From Weissella coleopterorum (lineage in GTDB: Bacteria; Bacillota; Bacilli; Lactobacillales; Lactobacillaceae): 64,000 nucleotides of DNA. Under the pieces are notes generated by a model. That model saw nothing but the letters and a program-made list of their open reading frames with translations, had not been told where the DNA came from and ran no database searches. Numbering within the stretch: position 1 is the stretch's first letter; every line of letters starts with the position of its first letter. Both the position numbers and the translations under genes were made by a program. Where the stretch lies: NCBI RefSeq assembly GCF_011304355.1, contig NZ_CP049888.1, forward strand, positions 868,001-932,000, read 5' to 3'. Shown here one piece after another: positions 9,739 to 19,042 of this stretch.

Positions 9739-9939
9739 ATGGCAGTTGATGCAGTCAACGGAAAGCGTACGCGCTTCGGAAACCAACGTTCACACGCCCT
9801 TAACTCAAGCCGTCGTAGCTGGAAGCCAAACTTGCAAAAGGTAACCGTTAAAATTAACGGAGCAGCACCTAAGAAAGTTTACTTATCAGCCCGTACTTTG
9901 AAGGCTGGGTTGAAGAACGGTTCAATCGAACGTGTTTAA
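9739..9939 (+). CDS. rpmB: 50S ribosomal protein L28
   Basis: Small basic protein of the large ribosomal subunit. At 66 residues it matches the family, with the typical [16 protein letters not shown]-terminal block and a basic middle part ending in [12 protein letters not shown]. No CxxC zinc motif is present, so this is the zinc-independent form. The ATG follows GGGAGGG at good distance. The gene is monocistronic by appearance: it has its own promoter and a terminator just downstream. Confidence 0.98.
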   Translation: MAVDAVNGKRTRFGNQRSHALNSSRRSWKPNLQKVTVKINGAAPKKVYLSARTLKAGLKNGSIERV

Positions 9940-9956
9940 TATTCAAATAGATTATG

Positions 9957-9985
9957 GCTATCTAATTTAATTAGATAGCTTTTTC
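9957..9985 (+). terminator. Intrinsic terminator of rpmB
   Basis: GCTATCTAAT pairs with ATTAGATAGC around a three-base loop, followed by TTTTTC. Confidence 0.88.
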
Positions 9986-10152
9986 TTTACTTAAATTTAT
10001 TTAGAAGAATAAAGGAATTGATAATATAATTTACACATTTTTAGACACTTGCGTTAAAATAGGGTAAACATTGAATTTAGTGACAATTGATAGAGCTGTC
10101 TTAAATTCTGTGATAAAATATTAATTATGGATTTTACAAGGGGGGTTTAGAT

Positions 10153-10515
10153 ATGGCAGTAAAGATTCAAACCGAACAAGGAACTGTTCAAATTGAAAAC
10201 GACGTAATTGCTAAAATTGTTGGTGGTGCGGCTACTGATAATTATGGCGTGGTTGGAATGGCCAGCCAAAATCCTTTACGTGATGGAATTAACCAAGCTT
10301 TGAGTGGGGACAACTATGCTAAAGGCGTAGTTGTTCGTGAGACCGAAACTGGGATTGCAGTGGATGTTTACGTGATTGTAGGCTATGGTATGAAAATTTC
10401 AGAAATTTCAAAAAGTGTACAGGCACGTGTGAAGAATGATTTAAGTAGTATGTTGGGAATTATCGCCGATGAAGTCAATGTGATTGTCCAAGGCGTTCGT
10501 ATTTTGGGTGAATAA
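10153..10515 (+). CDS. Asp23/Gls24 family envelope stress protein (YloU-like)
   Basis: A 120-residue member of the Asp23 family (DUF322), small proteins associated with the cell envelope; the molecular role of the YloU branch is not settled. The start IQTEQGTVQIENDVIAKIVGGAA, given here only as family evidence at residues 5-27, and the central YVIVGYGMKISEISK stretch are typical. The ATG is preceded by AAGGGGGG. fakA follows after 27 bases, the conserved yloU-yloV pairing, so joint expression is likely. Confidence 0.93.
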   Translation: MAVKIQTEQGTVQIENDVIAKIVGGAATDNYGVVGMASQNPLRDGINQALSGDNYAKGVVVRETETGIAVDVYVIVGYGMKISEISKSVQARVKNDLSSMLGIIADEVNVIVQGVRILGE

Positions 10516-10542
10516 TCAGGTTATTTCGGAGGATTTGAAATT

Positions 10543-12225
10543 GTGGAAGTTGTAACAGAAATTACTAACGTTGAATTTGGTAAAATGATCAACGCTGCGG
10601 CCAATGCTTTACAAGACAACGCAGAAAAAATTAATAAATTAAATGTTTTCCCAGTTCCGGATGGAGACACGGGAACAAATATGACCTTGTCAATGGCTTC
10701 TGGTGCGGAATATGAGCGTGATGAAATTGATCTTCGCTTGGGTGCATTAGCAAAGGCTACTTCAAAGGGTTTGTTGATGGGTGCTCGTGGTAATTCCGGA
10801 GTTATTTTGTCGCAAATTTTTAGAGGTTTTGCCAATGCTGTTAAAGATGAAGATGTTTTGACGGCTCGAACGCTGGCTGACGGTTTAATGGGTGGAGCAG
10901 AAACGGCTTATAAAGCTGTAATGAAGCCAACCGAGGGAACTATCTTAACAGTAATTCGTGAAGCAGCTGCGGCCGCAAACCAAGCTGCAAAACAATCGGA
11001 TGATGCAGTTATGGTAGCTAAGGCTGCCTATGATGCAGCGGAAACGGCGCTAGCGACTACCCCTGACTTACTTCCCGTTTTAAAAGAAGTTGGAGTGGTC
11101 GATTCAGGAGGACAAGGTTTAGTTATTGTCTTAGAAGCTTTTTATGCAGTTTTGTCTGGCCAAGAAATTAAGCATGATGCGGTTGATAATGCTGGGTTAG
11201 AGGCGATGATTAAAGAATTGCATAACGCGGGGGTTCAAGGTGAATTGAATCCTGAAAGCATTGAATTTGGTTATTGTACTGAAATGATGGTTGATCTATC
11301 AGTGGGGACGACGTACGATACTGATTTTGATTATGATCAATTTTATGCTTATTTAGCCGAGCTAGGTGATTCATTGTTAGTCATCAATGATGAAGAAGTT
11401 GTTAAAGTGCATATTCATACTGAACACCCAGGTAAAGTTTTTGAATGGGGACTAAAATATGGATCATTGCGTAAAACTAAAGTTGATAACATGCGTTATC
11501 AACAAGAAGAGGCGTCAGTAGCTGCCCAACAAACCAAGGATGCTCAAAATGATGAAGCAATTCAAGTTGACTTGGCTGTCATCGGAATTGCAGCAGGATC
11601 AGGTGTACAAAATCTATTTAAGTCATCGGGTGCTAATGTAATTATTGATAGTACTCAAGCGCCTTCAACGGCTGATATTGTTTCAGCAATTCAAGCGAGC
11701 GGAGCTAAGCAAGCCTTGGTTTTGCCAAATGATTCAAATATCTTTATGGCGGCCGATCAAGCTAAGTCGATGTTAGATATTCCTGTTGAAATTATTAAAA
11801 CGCGGACCGTCCAGCAAGGATTGACGGCATTATTAGTAGGCTTTAATCCAGATGCAGAATTGACCGATAATGCCCAAAACATGACAATGGCCATCAATGA
11901 TGTTAAATCTGGTTCGGTCACTACATCTGTACGTGATACTACGATTGGCGGATTAGAAATTCATGTTGGAGATGCAATTGGTCTCTTGGATGGAACTATT
12001 GTGATTGCCGAACCAGAAGGCGATATTCAAATGGCGGCACAAAAGTTAGTTGAAAAAATGCTAGATGAAGATGATGAAATTGTGACGATTATTTATGGAG
12101 CGGACGCAACAGAATCAGACGCTCAAAAATTAGCTACATTCATTGAAAAATTGGATGATGAGATGGAAGTTGAAATTCAAGCTGGAGATCAACCACTTTA
12201 TCCAATTTATTTAGCTGTTGAATAA
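10543..12225 (+). CDS. fakA: Fatty acid kinase catalytic subunit FakA (YloV, DAK2-domain)
   Basis: FakA phosphorylates fatty acids held by a FakB (DegV-type) partner; the acyl phosphate feeds phospholipid synthesis through PlsX/PlsY. No fakB is in the window, but plsX lies near 24.8 kb. The protein has 560 residues. The N-terminal DAK2 (DhaL-like) ATP-binding domain shows PVPDGDTGTNM (about residues 37-47) and ARGNSGVILSQ. The middle part contains the EFGYCTEMMV and VKVHIHTEHPG motifs, and a C-terminal DegV-like domain ends near GDQPLYP. The start is GTG, supported by CGGAGG ten bases upstream. Confidence 0.95.
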   Translation: MEVVTEITNVEFGKMINAAANALQDNAEKINKLNVFPVPDGDTGTNMTLSMASGAEYERDEIDLRLGALAKATSKGLLMGARGNSGVILSQIFRGFANAVKDEDVLTARTLADGLMGGAETAYKAVMKPTEGTILTVIREAAAAANQAAKQSDDAVMVAKAAYDAAETALATTPDLLPVLKEVGVVDSGGQGLVIVLEAFYAVLSGQEIKHDAVDNAGLEAMIKELHNAGVQGELNPESIEFGYCTEMMVDLSVGTTYDTDFDYDQFYAYLAELGDSLLVINDEEVVKVHIHTEHPGKVFEWGLKYGSLRKTKVDNMRYQQEEASVAAQQTKDAQNDEAIQVDLAVIGIAAGSGVQNLFKSSGANVIIDSTQAPSTADIVSAIQASGAKQALVLPNDSNIFMAADQAKSMLDIPVEIIKTRTVQQGLTALLVGFNPDAELTDNAQNMTMAINDVKSGSVTTSVRDTTIGGLEIHVGDAIGLLDGTIVIAEPEGDIQMAAQKLVEKMLDEDDEIVTIIYGADATESDAQKLATFIEKLDDEMEVEIQAGDQPLYPIYLAVE

Positions 12226-12245
12226 TAATATTTTCCCTATAATCT

Positions 12246-12274
12246 TGCATTGCTCTTGAGTAATGCATTTTTTA
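12246..12274 (+). terminator. Intrinsic terminator of the asp23-fakA unit
   Basis: TGCATTGCT pairs with AGTAATGCA (one G-U pair) around a very short loop and is followed by six or more T. Confidence 0.8.
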
Positions 12275-12334
12275 TTTAAAAGTTGTAGTTTTAGTGAAAT
12301 TAATGATGTCAAGATAGTGGTGCGAAATGGGCTG

Positions 12335-12343
12335 TGATATAAT
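12335..12343 (+). promoter_or_regulatory. Extended -10 promoter for pgcA
   Basis: TGATATAAT is a perfect extended -10 element (TGnTATAAT). No good -35 box is visible at 17 bases. The predicted start lies about 35 bases before the pgcA start codon. Confidence 0.6.
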
Positions 12344-12385
12344 GAAAGCAATTTAAAAGTTAAAATTATAATTAGGAGAAATAAA

Positions 12386-14113
12386 ATGAGTTGGAAAAAA
12401 ACTTACAATATCTGGTTAGAGAAAGCAGATCTTTCGGCTGATTTAAAAGCTGATTTGAAAAATATGCAAAATGATGGTGAACGCGAGGATGCTTTTTATA
12501 CACCATTAAGTTTTGGAACCGCTGGAATGCGTGGGATTTTAGGTGCTGGAATTAATCGAATGAACATCTATACTGTCCGACAAGCGACAGAAGGTTTAGC
12601 ACGCTTAATTGATTCTTTTGAAGATAGCGCATTAAAAAATCGTGGAGTTGCGATTTCTTATGATTCAAGACATTATTCTAGTGAATTTGCTAAGGAAGCA
12701 GGTCGTGTACTAGGAGCACATGGCATTAAAGCCTTTGTATTTGAACAATTACGTCCAACGCCAGAATTATCGTTTGCGGTTCGCCATTTAAATGCGTACG
12801 CGGGAATTATGATCACAGCATCACACAATCCGAAAAATTATAATGGATATAAGATTTACGGCGAGGATGGTGGACAAATGCCGCCGAAAGAATCAGATAT
12901 TATTACAGATGCAATTCGCCAAGTTGATATGTTCAATGTGCCCGTAGCCGATTTGGATACATTAAAAAAACAAAAATTATATCAAAATTTGGGTGTTGAA
13001 TTAGACCAAGCCTATCTTAAGAACATCAAAACTGTATCAATTAATCAAGAGTTGATTGATACAGTGGGCAAAGAAATGAAATTAGTCTATTCACCATTAC
13101 ATGGAACGGGGGGTTTAATTACGGGACAAGCACTCGAAAATGCAGGTTTTAAAAATGTTGTCATGGTACCGGAACAAAAAGAACCAAATGGTGATTTTCC
13201 AACGGTTGAATTGCCTAACCCCGAAGATCCTAAGGCGTTATCTATGGGAATTGAATTAGCGAATCAAGAAGATGCAGACGTGGTCATTGCAGTTGATCCA
13301 GACGCTGACCGGATGGGGACTGCGGTTCGGCAACCTTCTGGCGAATACGTGATGTTGACTGGGAATCAAATTGGAGCTGTTATGATGAACTATATCCTTA
13401 CAGCGCAAAAGGCGGCTAATCTTTTGCCAGATAATGGTGTTTTAGTTAAGTCAATTGTTTCATCTGAATTTGCAGCTGATATCGCGGCTAGTTTCGGGAT
13501 CAAAACCATTAACGTATTAACTGGTTTTAAATATATTGCAGAACAAATTAAAAATTATGAGTTAAATCATGATCACACCTTCTTATTTGGTTTTGAAGAA
13601 TCTTATGGATACTTGGTAAAGCCGTTTGTGCGGGATAAAGATTCCGTACAGGCAACGGTTTTGATGGCAGAAGTTGCAGCTTACTATAAGTCAATTGGTA
13701 AAACCGTTTATGATGGGGTACAAGAATTATTTGAACAATTTGGTTATTTCATTGAAGATACCAAGGCTTTAACATTTACCGGAATAGATGGAAAGGCACA
13801 AATTGAACAATTGATTGCTAAATTTAGAAAAGAGGTTCCAACATCCTTTGGTGCATTAGATGTTGTTAGAATTGAAGACTTTGCGGCTGGAACAGATACA
13901 GATATGGTATCTGGTACAGTTCATGAAATTAAACTTCCAGCAGCTGAAGTTTTGAAATACTGGCTTTCTGATGGTTCATGGGTAGCAGTGCGACCTTCTG
14001 GAACCGAACCTAAGATCAAGTTTTATGTCGGGACCAAAGGGGCAACCAGTGAACTGGCTCGCACTCAGTTGGTTGCGATTCAAACAACCATTGAATCATA
14101 CTTAAATAATTAA
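12386..14113 (+). CDS. pgcA: Phospho-sugar mutase (alpha-phosphoglucomutase, PgcA type)
   Basis: Interconverts glucose 6-phosphate and glucose 1-phosphate, feeding UDP-glucose for glycolipids and polysaccharide. The 575-residue protein has the four-domain alpha-D-phosphohexomutase architecture. Motifs are the phosphoserine loop TASHNPKNYNGYK (about residues 146-158), the metal loop DPDADRMG (about 306-313), the sugar-binding FGFEESYGY (about 394), and the phosphate-binding RPSGTEPKIK near the C-terminus. Length and the GFEES form favour the Gram-positive PgcA/YhxB group over GlmM. The ATG follows AGGAG. lemA-htpX follow after 32 bases with no terminator between them. Confidence 0.93.
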   Translation: MSWKKTYNIWLEKADLSADLKADLKNMQNDGEREDAFYTPLSFGTAGMRGILGAGINRMNIYTVRQATEGLARLIDSFEDSALKNRGVAISYDSRHYSSEFAKEAGRVLGAHGIKAFVFEQLRPTPELSFAVRHLNAYAGIMITASHNPKNYNGYKIYGEDGGQMPPKESDIITDAIRQVDMFNVPVADLDTLKKQKLYQNLGVELDQAYLKNIKTVSINQELIDTVGKEMKLVYSPLHGTGGLITGQALENAGFKNVVMVPEQKEPNGDFPTVELPNPEDPKALSMGIELANQEDADVVIAVDPDADRMGTAVRQPSGEYVMLTGNQIGAVMMNYILTAQKAANLLPDNGVLVKSIVSSEFAADIAASFGIKTINVLTGFKYIAEQIKNYELNHDHTFLFGFEESYGYLVKPFVRDKDSVQATVLMAEVAAYYKSIGKTVYDGVQELFEQFGYFIEDTKALTFTGIDGKAQIEQLIAKFRKEVPTSFGALDVVRIEDFAAGTDTDMVSGTVHEIKLPAAEVLKYWLSDGSWVAVRPSGTEPKIKFYVGTKGATSELARTQLVAIQTTIESYLNN

Positions 14114-14145
14114 TTACGAGCTTATATCAGCAAAAGGAGTATTAT

Positions 14146-14715
14146 ATGAACATATTTATTTGGATCGGGATTATTTTGGTATTAATTATCGCTTATGTCG
14201 TTATCTATAATGGTCTCGTGTCTGCACGGATGCATACAAAAGAGTCTTGGGCGCAAATTGATGTTCAATTAAAGCGTCGAAACGATTTAATTCCTAATTT
14301 AATTGAAACCGTGAAGGGGTATGGTAAGTACGAACAAGGAACCTTAGAAAAGGTTATTGGTCTACGGAATCAATTAATGGAGATTCCAGCTAGTGATCAG
14401 CAAGCCACTATGGAAGTTTCAAATCAATTGACATCTGCTTTAAAATCAGTTTTTGCTCTATCGGAAGCATATCCTGATTTGAAAGCAAATCAACAATATG
14501 CCAAGTTAATGGAAGAATTGACCAATACGGAGAATAAAATTGCCTATTCTCGACAATTATTTAACTCAACTACGGCTAACTATAATGCTAAAATACAAAT
14601 GTTTCCCACATCTGTGGTTGCTAAAATGGGACATTTTGAGCCCTCAGTATTCTTAGAAGTCCCTAGCGAAGAAAAAGTAGCTCCTAAGGTTTCGTTTAGC
14701 GATCAAGGATTATAA
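14146..14715 (+). CDS. lemA: LemA family membrane protein
   Basis: LemA proteins have one N-terminal transmembrane helix and a long helical domain; their role is uncertain, although they commonly sit next to HtpX. Here the 189 residues start with a hydrophobic helix at about 3-25. The typical ESWAQIDVQLKRRNDLIPNL segment lies near residues 38-57, and a helical bundle with an LTNTENKIAYSRQLFN motif follows. An AAAGGAG site precedes the ATG. Two bases separate it from htpX, so the pair is surely co-transcribed. Confidence 0.95.
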   Translation: MNIFIWIGIILVLIIAYVVIYNGLVSARMHTKESWAQIDVQLKRRNDLIPNLIETVKGYGKYEQGTLEKVIGLRNQLMEIPASDQQATMEVSNQLTSALKSVFALSEAYPDLKANQQYAKLMEELTNTENKIAYSRQLFNSTTANYNAKIQMFPTSVVAKMGHFEPSVFLEVPSEEKVAPKVSFSDQGL

Positions 14716-14717
14716 TT

Positions 14718-15611
14718 ATGTTGTACGATCAGATCAATCAAAATAAGCGTAAGACGGTAATGCTGTTTATTGGATTTTTCATGTTTTTGGCAATTGTCGG
14801 GGCAGCTTTAGGTTATTTTATGTGGCGCTCCGTTTCTATGGGATTATTGATTACTTTGATTGTTGGAATTGTCTATGTGGGATATGTATATAGTCAATCT
14901 ACAGATATTGTAATGCAGATGAATCATGCCCAAGAGTTACAGGGACCTGATGATGCACCAGAGTTATGGCATATTGTTGAAGATATGTCCTTGGTGGCAC
15001 AAGTGCCAATGCCACGAGTTTTCATTATCAATGATCCGTCACCAAATGCTTTTGCCACTGGAAATAATCCCAATAATGCGGCTGTTGCGGCTACAACTGG
15101 AATTTTACAACGATTAAGTCGTGATGAATTAGAAGGTGTTATGGCGCATGAAATGACGCACGTTCGTAATTACGATATTCGAATTCAAACATTGGCAGTT
15201 GCCTTAACTTCGGTAATTGCGTTGCTAGCAAATTTGGGAACAAATTTTATGTTTTGGGGTGGTAGTCGACGAGATAGTGACAATAATAGTGGTAGCAATA
15301 TTGTAGGAATTTTAGTATCTTTACTTGTTTTAATTTTGGCTCCCGTGATGGGAACCATTGTTCAATTGGCTATTTCACGTAATCGTGAGTATTTAGCGGA
15401 TGCCGGGGCTGTGGAATTAACACGTAACCCACAAGGTCTGATTTCAGCATTACAAAAAATATCGCAAAGCGAACCCATGCAGGAAGACAATGTAGCTCCG
15501 TCTAGTGCTGGGCTTTACATCAGTAATCCTTTGAGTCGTGAAAAAATGAGTGATTTATTTGCAACTCATCCACCGATGGATCAGAGAATTGCTGCCCTTG
15601 AAAAATTATAA
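14718..15611 (+). CDS. htpX: Zinc metalloprotease HtpX homolog
   Basis: Membrane-embedded M48 metalloprotease involved in quality control of membrane proteins. The 297 residues contain two N-terminal transmembrane helices (about 15-35 and 38-58). The catalytic HEMTH zinc motif lies around residue 143, with a further ligand glutamate in NREYLADAGA. Additional hydrophobic segments lie near 155-175 and 195-220. The C-terminus has the FATHPPMDQRIAAL stretch typical of the family. It pairs with lemA and ends the unit, with a terminator about 45 bases downstream. Confidence 0.96.
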   Translation: MLYDQINQNKRKTVMLFIGFFMFLAIVGAALGYFMWRSVSMGLLITLIVGIVYVGYVYSQSTDIVMQMNHAQELQGPDDAPELWHIVEDMSLVAQVPMPRVFIINDPSPNAFATGNNPNNAAVAATTGILQRLSRDELEGVMAHEMTHVRNYDIRIQTLAVALTSVIALLANLGTNFMFWGGSRRDSDNNSGSNIVGILVSLLVLILAPVMGTIVQLAISRNREYLADAGAVELTRNPQGLISALQKISQSEPMQEDNVAPSSAGLYISNPLSREKMSDLFATHPPMDQRIAALEKL

Positions 15612-15656
15612 AAATTTTGTATACTAGATTGAATACATTTAAATATTTAGCTTAAT

Positions 15657-15695
15657 AAAAGGATTGAAGAATGAATAATAACTTCAATCCTTTTT
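15657..15695 (+). terminator. Intrinsic terminator after htpX
   Basis: AAAAGGATTGAAG pairs with CTTCAATCCTTTT across an 11-base loop, followed by T. The stem is long and nearly perfect. Confidence 0.9.
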
Positions 15696-15765
15696 AATAT
15701 TGTGATGTAATTAAATTTAAAACTTGAAGTTTTTGTGAATAACGTTTTTTTTCGTAAAAACATTG

Positions 15766-15771
15766 TATAAT
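15766..15771 (+). promoter_or_regulatory. -10 element for folC-murE
   Basis: A perfect TATAAT in the context AAAACATTGTATAAT. The same context recurs before recG at 22716. No convincing -35 box is visible. Its position inside a possible upstream extension of folC argues that folC starts at the downstream ATG. Confidence 0.5.
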
Positions 15772-15813
15772 TTGGTAAGAAGTTTTGAAGAAAACAATAA
15801 GGATAGTGATGAT

Positions 15814-17109
15814 ATGGCTGGACGTGAAGATTACCGTAAAATTAATAAAAAAATTACAGAAGCAAAAGCTGTAAAGCCTGCGTTAGCACGCGTGGGTATG
15901 ATTCGCGAAATTTTATCTTGGTTGGGAAATCCGGATAAAAGGCTTAGGATTATTCATATTGCTGGGACCAATGGTAAAGGCTCAACTGGAACAATGCTTA
16001 AAAGTGTTCTGTGTGAGAGTAAGTACCATGTGGGACATTTTTCCGCACCAGCAATTCAAGATGATTTAATGATGATTACAATTGATGGTCAGCCGATTGA
16101 TCAAAAAGACGTTGTTAAAATTGTTCATGAAATTACATTCCAGATTAAAAAACATGATGGTGATTTTTCATTATTAAGCACTTTTGAATGGTGGGTCTTA
16201 ATTGCGTTAGTTTACTTTGCGCAGCAAGATACGCAATTTGTGATCTTAGAAGAGGGGCCTGGTGGTAGTAATGATGTTACTAACGCCGTCCGGAGTCCAT
16301 ATCTGATCGCATACACCAAAATATCATTGGATAATGTTTGTTTGACTGGTTCAACTTTGCAACAAGTGGCCACGGAATATGCCAAAATCATTAAGGCAGG
16401 AAGCTTAGTTGTTAGTTATCCAGGTCAAGATTATGATGTTCAAAAAATTTTGCATGAAAAATCTCAGGCCGTCGGTGCATTTTGGAACCCATACCCACTG
16501 CCTAAAATCACGATTCTATCTAGTGCACCACGGGGGCTCTCTTTGAAAATTGATGATATCCCCAATATTCATTTACCACTAGCGGGAGCTTATCAAGCTA
16601 GTAATCTGAGTACGGTGTTGCAAATTGTGACATTTCTACAACAAAAAGGATTTCAATTGTCCACGGATAGAACCATGGCAGCATTGTCAAATGTTTCGAT
16701 TACAGGGCGCATGGAGTATGTGGCGGACCGTAATATTCTTTATGATGGAGCAAGTAATTTAGATGGAATTAGTGGATTACGTGATTCAATTAAAGCGTGG
16801 CATTTACCCTTTAAGCCTGTTTTTGTTCTGGGCTTATTGGATGACCGAAATGCCCATGAGATTATTGATATTGTAGCAAGTGTTGCATCCACCATTATTG
16901 CGGTCACCCCCGAAGCTCGGGATGGTATGACGGCCGAAGCGATGGCTTCATATTGTTTGCATAATACTAATATTGATGTTGAAATTGCTGATGATCCAGG
17001 GGCTGCGGTTCAATTAGCACGCAAATATCGAGATTCATCCGATGCTTTAATTGTTGTGACTGGATCAATTTATACATTAAGAGCAATTTTTAACGAGGAA
17101 GAGGGATAG
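15814..17109 (+). CDS. folC: Folylpolyglutamate synthase / dihydrofolate synthase
   Basis: Mur-ligase-family enzyme that adds glutamate to folates, and in bifunctional forms to dihydropteroate. Its Mur-ligase ATP motif is HIAGTNGKGSTG, near residue 50. LEEGPGGSNDVTNAV is the second metal and nucleotide segment. The C-terminal domain contains ITGRMEYV and VLGLLDDRNA. I place the start at the ATG encoding MAGRED (431 residues), preceded by AAGGA. An in-frame TTG 51 bases upstream is rejected because it lies on the promoter -10 box. murE follows after six bases. Other folate genes are absent here, so whether it has the dihydrofolate synthase activity cannot be judged. Confidence 0.92.
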   Translation: MAGREDYRKINKKITEAKAVKPALARVGMIREILSWLGNPDKRLRIIHIAGTNGKGSTGTMLKSVLCESKYHVGHFSAPAIQDDLMMITIDGQPIDQKDVVKIVHEITFQIKKHDGDFSLLSTFEWWVLIALVYFAQQDTQFVILEEGPGGSNDVTNAVRSPYLIAYTKISLDNVCLTGSTLQQVATEYAKIIKAGSLVVSYPGQDYDVQKILHEKSQAVGAFWNPYPLPKITILSSAPRGLSLKIDDIPNIHLPLAGAYQASNLSTVLQIVTFLQQKGFQLSTDRTMAALSNVSITGRMEYVADRNILYDGASNLDGISGLRDSIKAWHLPFKPVFVLGLLDDRNAHEIIDIVASVASTIIAVTPEARDGMTAEAMASYCLHNTNIDVEIADDPGAAVQLARKYRDSSDALIVVTGSIYTLRAIFNEEEG

Positions 17110-17115
17110 TTTTAA

Positions 17116-18645
17116 ATGGTATTAACATCAGAACAAATAACTAATTTATTATCAGATGAAGGTTTATTGGTCGAATCACCCGCTAATGAAGGTGTCTTTC
17201 AAACAATTAGTTATAATTCTAAGCAGGTGGAAGCGGACGCACTTTTTATTGTTAAAGGCCAGTTGCCTGATGCATATTTAAGGGAAGCGTTACAAAAAGG
17301 TGCGACGGGTATTATAGCTCAGACCAGCATAGACCTTTCTGAAGTCGCAGTGCCAGTTTGGTATGTTGAAGATAGTTTGGCGGCCATGAGCATTCTAAGC
17401 ATGGCTTATTATGATTATCCGCAACAAAGTTTGAATTTAATTGGGGTGACGGGAACTAAAGGTAAAACCTCAACCACTTATATGATTTATGATATTTTAA
17501 AACATGCGACGAATCATCAAATAGCACTATCGTCAACCATTAGCCAAATTACGGGACCAGCGCCTGAAAATCATTATCGCGCGCACTTAACTACCCCGGA
17601 ATCATTGGATCTCTTTAAATTAATGCGCGAAGCGGTTGATAATGGTATGACGGCAATGGTGATGGAGGTTTCATCCCAAGCTTTCAAAAAACAACGTGTT
17701 TATGGATTACGCTATAATGTGGGGATTTTCTTGAATATTTCACCAGATCATGTTGGTGAGAATGAACATCCAACCTTTGAAGACTATCTCGCCCATAAAA
17801 TGATGATGATTGACCATTCTGACCAAATTATATTAAATACGCAAAGTGAACATTTTTCGGAACTAATAACCCGAGCAACTGAGCTAATCCCGCGCGATGG
17901 TATTTGGTTATATGGTGAAGACCAAGAAGATGGTGTGAGACCTGATTTGGCGTTTGAGACACAATCTGCTAACTTAAGTGGTTCAAACTTTGATTTGATC
18001 GAAACAGACCAACAGGCTCACCGGTTAGCTATTCAAGGCAATTATGATTTAGATTTACCAGGAGATTTCAATGAAAGTAATGCAACCGCAGCGGCACTGG
18101 CTAGTCGATTAGTTGGTGCTGATCCTGAGGCAATTCGTGCGGGCTTAGCAGAAGTTCAAATTCCGGGTCGGATGCAGATGTTTACCACCAAAACGCATGG
18201 CACCATTTACGTTGATTATGCACACAACTATGCATCAATCGCTGCACTGTTAAAATTTGTGCGTTCAAATGAACATGTGGAGGTTTTAAGGGTAGTTGTA
18301 GGAGCACCTGGTAACAAGGGTGTTTCTCGTCGACCAGGGATTGGAAAAGCGTTGAGTGAAGGTGCAGATATCGCAATTTTAACAGCGGATGATCCGCAAT
18401 TTGAAGATTCAGAGGTCATTGCGGACGAAATTCAAAAGAATATTGTGAATTCCAAAGTACAGGTATTGCGAGAAATGGACCGGAGGAATGCAATTCGGCA
18501 AGCAATCACTAATTCCAAAGAAAATGATGTTACTGTTTTGGCGGCCAAGGGTCTAGATGAATATCAAAAAATAGGTGGAATTGATACACCCTATGAAAAT
18601 GACTGGAATATTGCCAAACAGGTTGTTTCTGAACTGGAAAATTAA
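17116..18645 (+). CDS. murE: UDP-N-acetylmuramoyl-tripeptide synthetase MurE, probably L-lysine-adding
   Basis: Adds the third amino acid of the peptidoglycan stem peptide to UDP-MurNAc-L-Ala-D-Glu. The 509-residue protein has the three Mur ligase domains: an N-terminal UDP-binding part, the ATP-binding GVTGTKGKTSTT (about residues 110-121), and a C-terminal ligase domain. The residue-3 specificity signature, DNPR in diaminopimelate enzymes, is DDPQ at about residues 425-428. The missing arginine argues for lysine, which is an inference. A GAGGAAGAGGG region precedes the ATG. The gene is tightly coupled to folC, another Mur-ligase-fold enzyme. Confidence 0.93.
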   Translation: MVLTSEQITNLLSDEGLLVESPANEGVFQTISYNSKQVEADALFIVKGQLPDAYLREALQKGATGIIAQTSIDLSEVAVPVWYVEDSLAAMSILSMAYYDYPQQSLNLIGVTGTKGKTSTTYMIYDILKHATNHQIALSSTISQITGPAPENHYRAHLTTPESLDLFKLMREAVDNGMTAMVMEVSSQAFKKQRVYGLRYNVGIFLNISPDHVGENEHPTFEDYLAHKMMMIDHSDQIILNTQSEHFSELITRATELIPRDGIWLYGEDQEDGVRPDLAFETQSANLSGSNFDLIETDQQAHRLAIQGNYDLDLPGDFNESNATAAALASRLVGADPEAIRAGLAEVQIPGRMQMFTTKTHGTIYVDYAHNYASIAALLKFVRSNEHVEVLRVVVGAPGNKGVSRRPGIGKALSEGADIAILTADDPQFEDSEVIADEIQKNIVNSKVQVLREMDRRNAIRQAITNSKENDVTVLAAKGLDEYQKIGGIDTPYENDWNIAKQVVSELEN

Positions 18646-18654
18646 CCTAAAAAT

Positions 18655-18663
18655 TGGTATAAT
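18655..18663 (+). promoter_or_regulatory. Extended -10 promoter before the small gene and argS
   Basis: TGGTATAAT fits the TGnTATAAT extended -10 consensus, about 60 bases upstream of the next start codon. The -35 region is weak. Confidence 0.55.
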
Positions 18664-18725
18664 GAAAGAATTGATTTTGAATTTTTATACAAAAATAACT
18701 AATAAAAACACAAGGAGATTGGCGA

Positions 18726-19031
18726 ATGGCAAAAAAAGAACCGCTTGTAAATACATCTGAATTTGATATTGGGGATTTTGTTGAAGCCCCTGCTTTTGCT
18801 AATTTTGAGCATTCTTTTAAGGGAATTATCGAGAAAATCTATGAACATGCTTTATTAGTCATGATTACTGAAAATGATCCAGTAGATGATGCAACTGTGG
18901 TGGAATACAACCGCCGAGCTATCACCAGAATGAGCGAAACTAAGATTTTAGTTAAGACTGAAAATCCAGCACCTCGTGAACTCCCTGAAGAGGATGTTGA
19001 AGAGGATGTATCATCAGAAGAAAAAAATTAG
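18726..19031 (+). CDS. Small acidic protein, DUF2187/YkvS-like
   Basis: A 101-residue soluble protein. The core of about residues 15-80 (starting at FDIGDFVEAP, with FKGIIEKIYEHALLV) looks like the small beta-barrel YkvS/DUF2187 family seen in Firmicutes. That match is from memory and not certain. The last 20 residues are mostly glutamate, aspartate and serine, giving an acidic tail. ACAAGGAG lies about six bases before the ATG, so the start is well supported. argS begins 12 bases after the stop, so the two are co-transcribed. Function is unknown. Confidence 0.7.
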   Translation: MAKKEPLVNTSEFDIGDFVEAPAFANFEHSFKGIIEKIYEHALLVMITENDPVDDATVVEYNRRAITRMSETKILVKTENPAPRELPEEDVEEDVSSEEKN

Positions 19032-19042
19032 GAGAAAAGCCG

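Noticed and set aside
15763..15813. An upstream TTG extending folC by 17 residues.
   Set aside because: The extension covers the TATAAT promoter box; the downstream ATG has AAGGA and a family-like N-terminus.
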